Both the position numbers and the translations under genes were made by a program. From an uncultured Fretibacterium sp. (GTDB lineage: Bacteria > Synergistota > Synergistia > Synergistales > Aminobacteriaceae): DNA of 8,119 nucleotides. The DNA lies in contig CALGGR010000276.1 in assembly GCA_937915755.1 (NCBI GenBank), forward strand, positions 1-8,119. The letters are read 5' to 3'. The notes beneath the pieces are model-generated. The model made no database searches and was not told where the DNA came from. It was given only the letters and a program-made list of their open reading frames with translations. This document shows positions 6,465 to 8,119 of this stretch, one piece after another (within the stretch, counting starts at the first letter, position 1; each line of letters opens with the position of its first letter).

Positions 6465-6487
6465 GCACTAATACTACCACAAGGCAC

Positions 6488-6518
6488 AAAAAAACCGCAG
6501 CCATCTTTCAGACTGCGG
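6488..6518 (-). terminator. Rho-independent terminator of the Hsp20 gene
   Basis: CCGCAG (6495-6500) pairs with CTGCGG (6513-6518), with an inner TCT/AGA pairing possible in the loop. On the minus strand the stem is followed by a run of seven T (A run 6488-6494 on plus). It lies 17 nt past the Hsp20 stop and only 24 nt before the ABC-F start, so the ABC-F gene needs its own promoter or depends on readthrough. Confidence 0.8.
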
Positions 6519-6535
6519 CGGGGTATTGTTGACGC

Positions 6536-6985
6536 TTATGCTTCGGAAGTTATTTCGACTTTCTTGTGGGCTTTGTCCTGGCCCTTCTCTGCGACTTCCA
6601 CCGTAAGGACTCCGTTCTTGAAGGCTGCCTTTGCGGTCTCGGGGTCTGCCTCAACTGGGAATGTCAGAACTCTCTCAACCTTTCCGTAACGCCTCTCGCT
6701 GCGGAAATAACTCTTTCCGTCTCCGCCCTCTTTGGTCTCGGACTTCTTCTCGGCGGACAATGTGAGACGGTCGGAATATACATGAAGTTCGACATCTGCG
6801 GGGTCAATTCCGGGTAACTCGGCCTCTGCAAAGATTTTTCCGTCCTTTCGGTAAAGGTCTGCCTTTGCTCCGAACTCTGGGAACGTCTCGCTGAAAAACG
6901 GGTCTGCGAATCCTCTCGTGAATGTGTCAAGTATGCTCTCAGGATCCATCATTCTCATCATAGGGTAAAATCTTTCTCTTGCCAT
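6536..6985 (-). CDS. Hsp20 / alpha-crystallin small heat-shock protein, 149 residues
   Basis: An ATP-independent holdase chaperone of the small heat-shock family that forms cytosolic oligomers and keeps unfolding proteins soluble. The alpha-crystallin domain covers about residues 40-132: it starts at KADLYRKDGK, contains the A-E-L-P-G-I/V core (AELPGI, 55-60), the SYFRSERRYGKVERV stretch (92-106) and the characteristic A-x-x-x-N-G-V-L-T-V end (121-129). A C-terminal V-x-I motif (V143-I145, in KKVEI) matches the I/V-x-I/V anchor used for oligomer assembly. The N-terminal arm (1-39) is Met/Phe-rich. ATG 6985 is preferred over a TTG at 6994 because AGGAG (7000-6996) lies 10 nt before the ATG and only 1 nt before the TTG. 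It is followed by a terminator, so it is probably monocistronic. No CIRCE element is seen upstream. Confidence 0.95.
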   Translation of the reverse strand: MARERFYPMMRMMDPESILDTFTRGFADPFFSETFPEFGAKADLYRKDGKIFAEAELPGIDPADVELHVYSDRLTLSAEKKSETKEGGDGKSYFRSERRYGKVERVLTFPVEADPETAKAAFKNGVLTVEVAEKGQDKAHKKVEITSEA

Positions 6986-6995
6986 TGTAATCAAT

Positions 6996-7000
6996 CTCCT
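6996..7000 (-). promoter_or_regulatory. Ribosome binding site of the Hsp20 gene
   Basis: AGGAG on the minus strand lies 10 nt before ATG 6985. It excludes the TTG at 6994 as the start. Confidence 0.7.
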
Positions 7001-7047
7001 TTTGTGTTGTTTCCGTGAAGGTCTCTTTTTCCCTCACGACATGGAGA

Positions 7048-7053
7048 ATTATA
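7048..7053 (-). promoter_or_regulatory. Candidate -10 box of the Hsp20 gene
   Basis: The minus strand reads TATAAT (7053-7048), which would give a leader of about 55 nt. There is no recognisable TTGACA-like -35 at 16-18 nt upstream and no TGn extension, so an activator or an alternative sigma factor may be needed, or the box may be chance in an AT-rich gap. Confidence 0.4.
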
Positions 7054-7116
7054 TTACTGACTTTCATTTACCATATCAGAAAAATGCACTATCTTTGACT
7101 AATAACTTTTACTGAC
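7054..7116. repeat. Direct repeat TTACTGAC upstream of the Hsp20 gene
   Basis: TTACTGAC occurs at 7054-7061 and again at 7109-7116, 55 bp apart, in the same orientation. The first copy is immediately upstream of the candidate -10 box at 7053-7048. The rest of this 184-bp gap (6986-7169) holds no recognisable gene or hairpin; the gap is AT-rich. Confidence 0.35.
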
Positions 7117-7169
7117 CTTGATGAAATATGACCTATATATTCTGGGGGATTATCTTTCTGTTCTTCTTC

Positions 7170-8084
7170 CTATGTAATCTCGTAGCCGTCAAGAGATTTC
7201 CCGTCCCGTATAATTGCTTCGAGTTCCTCAATAGTCGGCATACGAGCAGTATGAACACCAGTCATTACAGGCACGGCTGCCACAGGATTGCCTTGCGCGC
7301 GATCGACAAAACGTGCATCGTCCACTTCCTCATGAATCGGTGTTGCCGCAAGTTTTCCGGCAATGTCGCCGAACATCTCATCAATCCTTGAGAACATGAA
7401 GCCCATTCCGTTTGTCGGGGTAATCAGTTTAGGCTCTGAGTGTGCATATTCCGGCAGGCCGAATCTTGCTCCCTGAAACTCCATTATGCCCAGAACTGTG
7501 TCAAATTTATTCTGACGTTCAAACTCGTCCAAGTCCTTGAGCTTCACGCCGCTGTCTAAATCCTCACCGTTGTAGCTCATGATGAACGAACTGAATTTTT
7601 CGCGCATGTCCTTGACACGTGTCAACTGTTCCTCAACACGTTCAATCCCCTTTTTTGCCGTAATACTGCTCATGAGGTTCACTGTGTCTGTGGCGTTGAT
7701 TTTGTCCCTCACTGTCGATAATTCAGAGCCGTCAACGAAACTCGTCATCTTTTTGCCCGTTACCCAGTAGCCGGAAATCTCTTCGCCTGTCTCCTCATCA
7801 TATTGATGTGCGTATGCCTCCGCAACGTCCCAATCTTCACCGCGCATCAATCTGTCCCTTGCACGTTCCAGCAGCTTGCTACCGTCCGGGCTTGTGTTCG
7901 TAAGGTTGGTATATGGCTTGTCCACTTTCTGACCCGAAATATGCGCGAGACCCTCGTTCATCTTCAACGATGCTCCCGCTAATGTCTCCCGAAGTTCCTC
8001 GTACTCTATCTGCATGTTTATGCGGTCAAGCTCGGTCAGGTCAGTATTCGAGGCTTTCTTCGTCAACTCGTGCATCTTCTCAAG
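7170..8084 (-). CDS. Protein with flagellin-like N-terminal helix, 5' end missing
   Basis: A minus-strand frame open from the adapter junction (8084) to TAG at 7170, about 304 codons present. The ATG at 8075 is not a convincing start: the frame stays open above it (L-E-K) and there is no Shine-Dalgarno before the adapter. Numbered from that Met, residues 1-45 (MHELTKKASNTDLTELDR, then a Q-x-E-Y-E-E-L segment) resemble the conserved flagellin N-terminal helical region, where M-R-E-L-A-x-Q-A-A-N and D-R-x-x-I-Q-x-E-x-x-x-L are typical. The remaining 250 residues do not look like flagellin: no C-terminal flagellin domain ends the protein. They contain a charged helical part (about 118-195) and a C-terminal acidic helix (IEELEAIIRDGKSLDG). 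It could be a flagellin-related filament or hook-associated protein, or an unrelated coiled protein. No terminator is evident after the stop. Confidence 0.6.
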   Translation of the reverse strand, partial: LEKMHELTKKASNTDLTELDRINMQIEYEELRETLAGASLKMNEGLAHISGQKVDKPYTNLTNTSPDGSKLLERARDRLMRGEDWDVAEAYAHQYDEETGEEISGYWVTGKKMTSFVDGSELSTVRDKINATDTVNLMSSITAKKGIERVEEQLTRVKDMREKFSSFIMSYNGEDLDSGVKLKDLDEFERQNKFDTVLGIMEFQGARFGLPEYAHSEPKLITPTNGMGFMFSRIDEMFGDIAGKLAATPIHEEVDDARFVDRAQGNPVAAVPVMTGVHTARMPTIEELEAIIRDGKSLDGYEIT

Positions 8085-8119
8085 AGATCGGAAGAGCGTC
8101 GTGTAGGGAAAGAGTGTAG
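8085..8119. other. Illumina sequencing adapter (artefact)
   Basis: From AGATCGGAAGAGC at 8085 to the end, the 35 bases match the reverse complement of the universal TruSeq read-1 adapter. This is library sequence, not genome. Translated on plus it gives the telltale ASCRERV peptide. Coding calls must stop at 8084. Confidence 0.97.

Noticed and set aside
6986..7169. CIRCE-type heat-shock operator upstream of the Hsp20 gene
   Set aside because: I looked for TTAGCACTC-N9-GAGTGCTAA and found no match on either strand.
7913..8119. Plus-strand open frame reaching the right edge
   Set aside because: Its C-terminal part is translated adapter (ASCRERV) and the rest is antisense to the flagellin-like gene.
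1..8119. Defence island, CRISPR array, prophage or insertion sequence
   Set aside because: No regularly spaced repeats, transposase, integrase or phage structural motifs were seen. The helicase and the membrane protein alone do not justify calling a defence system.

Overview
This is a bacterial window of about 8.1 kb with roughly balanced base composition. Its genes are tightly packed and six of the seven lie on the minus strand. No 16S rRNA, tRNA or other strong taxonomic marker is present. The gene mix (a very short 2[4Fe-4S] ferredoxin, a DUF364-type protein, an ABC-F ATPase and Hsp20) and the frequent TTG starts fit an anaerobe, possibly of the Synergistota or a Gram-positive-like lineage. 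That placement is a guess. The last 35 bases are Illumina adapter sequence, so the window is the end of an assembled contig and not a natural junction.

Layout from left to right. (1) 1-1267, minus: the N-terminal 422 codons of a UvrD/RecB/AddA-type DNA helicase, running off the left edge. (2) 1268-1403: a divergent control region with a perfect 8-bp inverted repeat, a -35-like TTGACA and a G-rich tract ending in seven G. (3) 1404-3488, plus: a 694-residue protein I do not recognise. It has a Gly/Ala-rich segment, three tandem repeats of about 80 residues, and two membrane segments near the C-terminus. (4) 3493-3526: a hairpin terminator between convergent genes. (5) 3544-3717, minus: a 57-residue ferredoxin with its own extended -10 promoter. 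(6) 3797-4591, minus: a DUF4213/DUF364-type protein (putative heavy-metal chelation family) that overlaps the end of the next gene. (7) 4572-6464, minus: a full-length ABC-F ATPase. (8) 6488-6518: a terminator. (9) 6536-6985, minus: an Hsp20 small heat-shock chaperone. (10) 7170-8084, minus: a 5'-truncated protein whose first 45 or so residues resemble the N-terminal helix of flagellin. (11) 8085-8119: adapter.

Functionally, the ABC-F gene and the DUF364 gene look translationally coupled (20-nt overlap). The ferredoxin lies directly downstream but has its own promoter and its own terminator, with codon usage suggesting high expression. Hsp20 is a monocistronic stress gene. The helicase and the repeat/membrane protein diverge from a shared 136-bp control region and could be co-regulated, but nothing here proves a common function. 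No gene-free stretch exceeds 300 bases; the longest is 6986-7169. I saw no tRNA, rRNA, CRISPR array, insertion sequence or attachment site.
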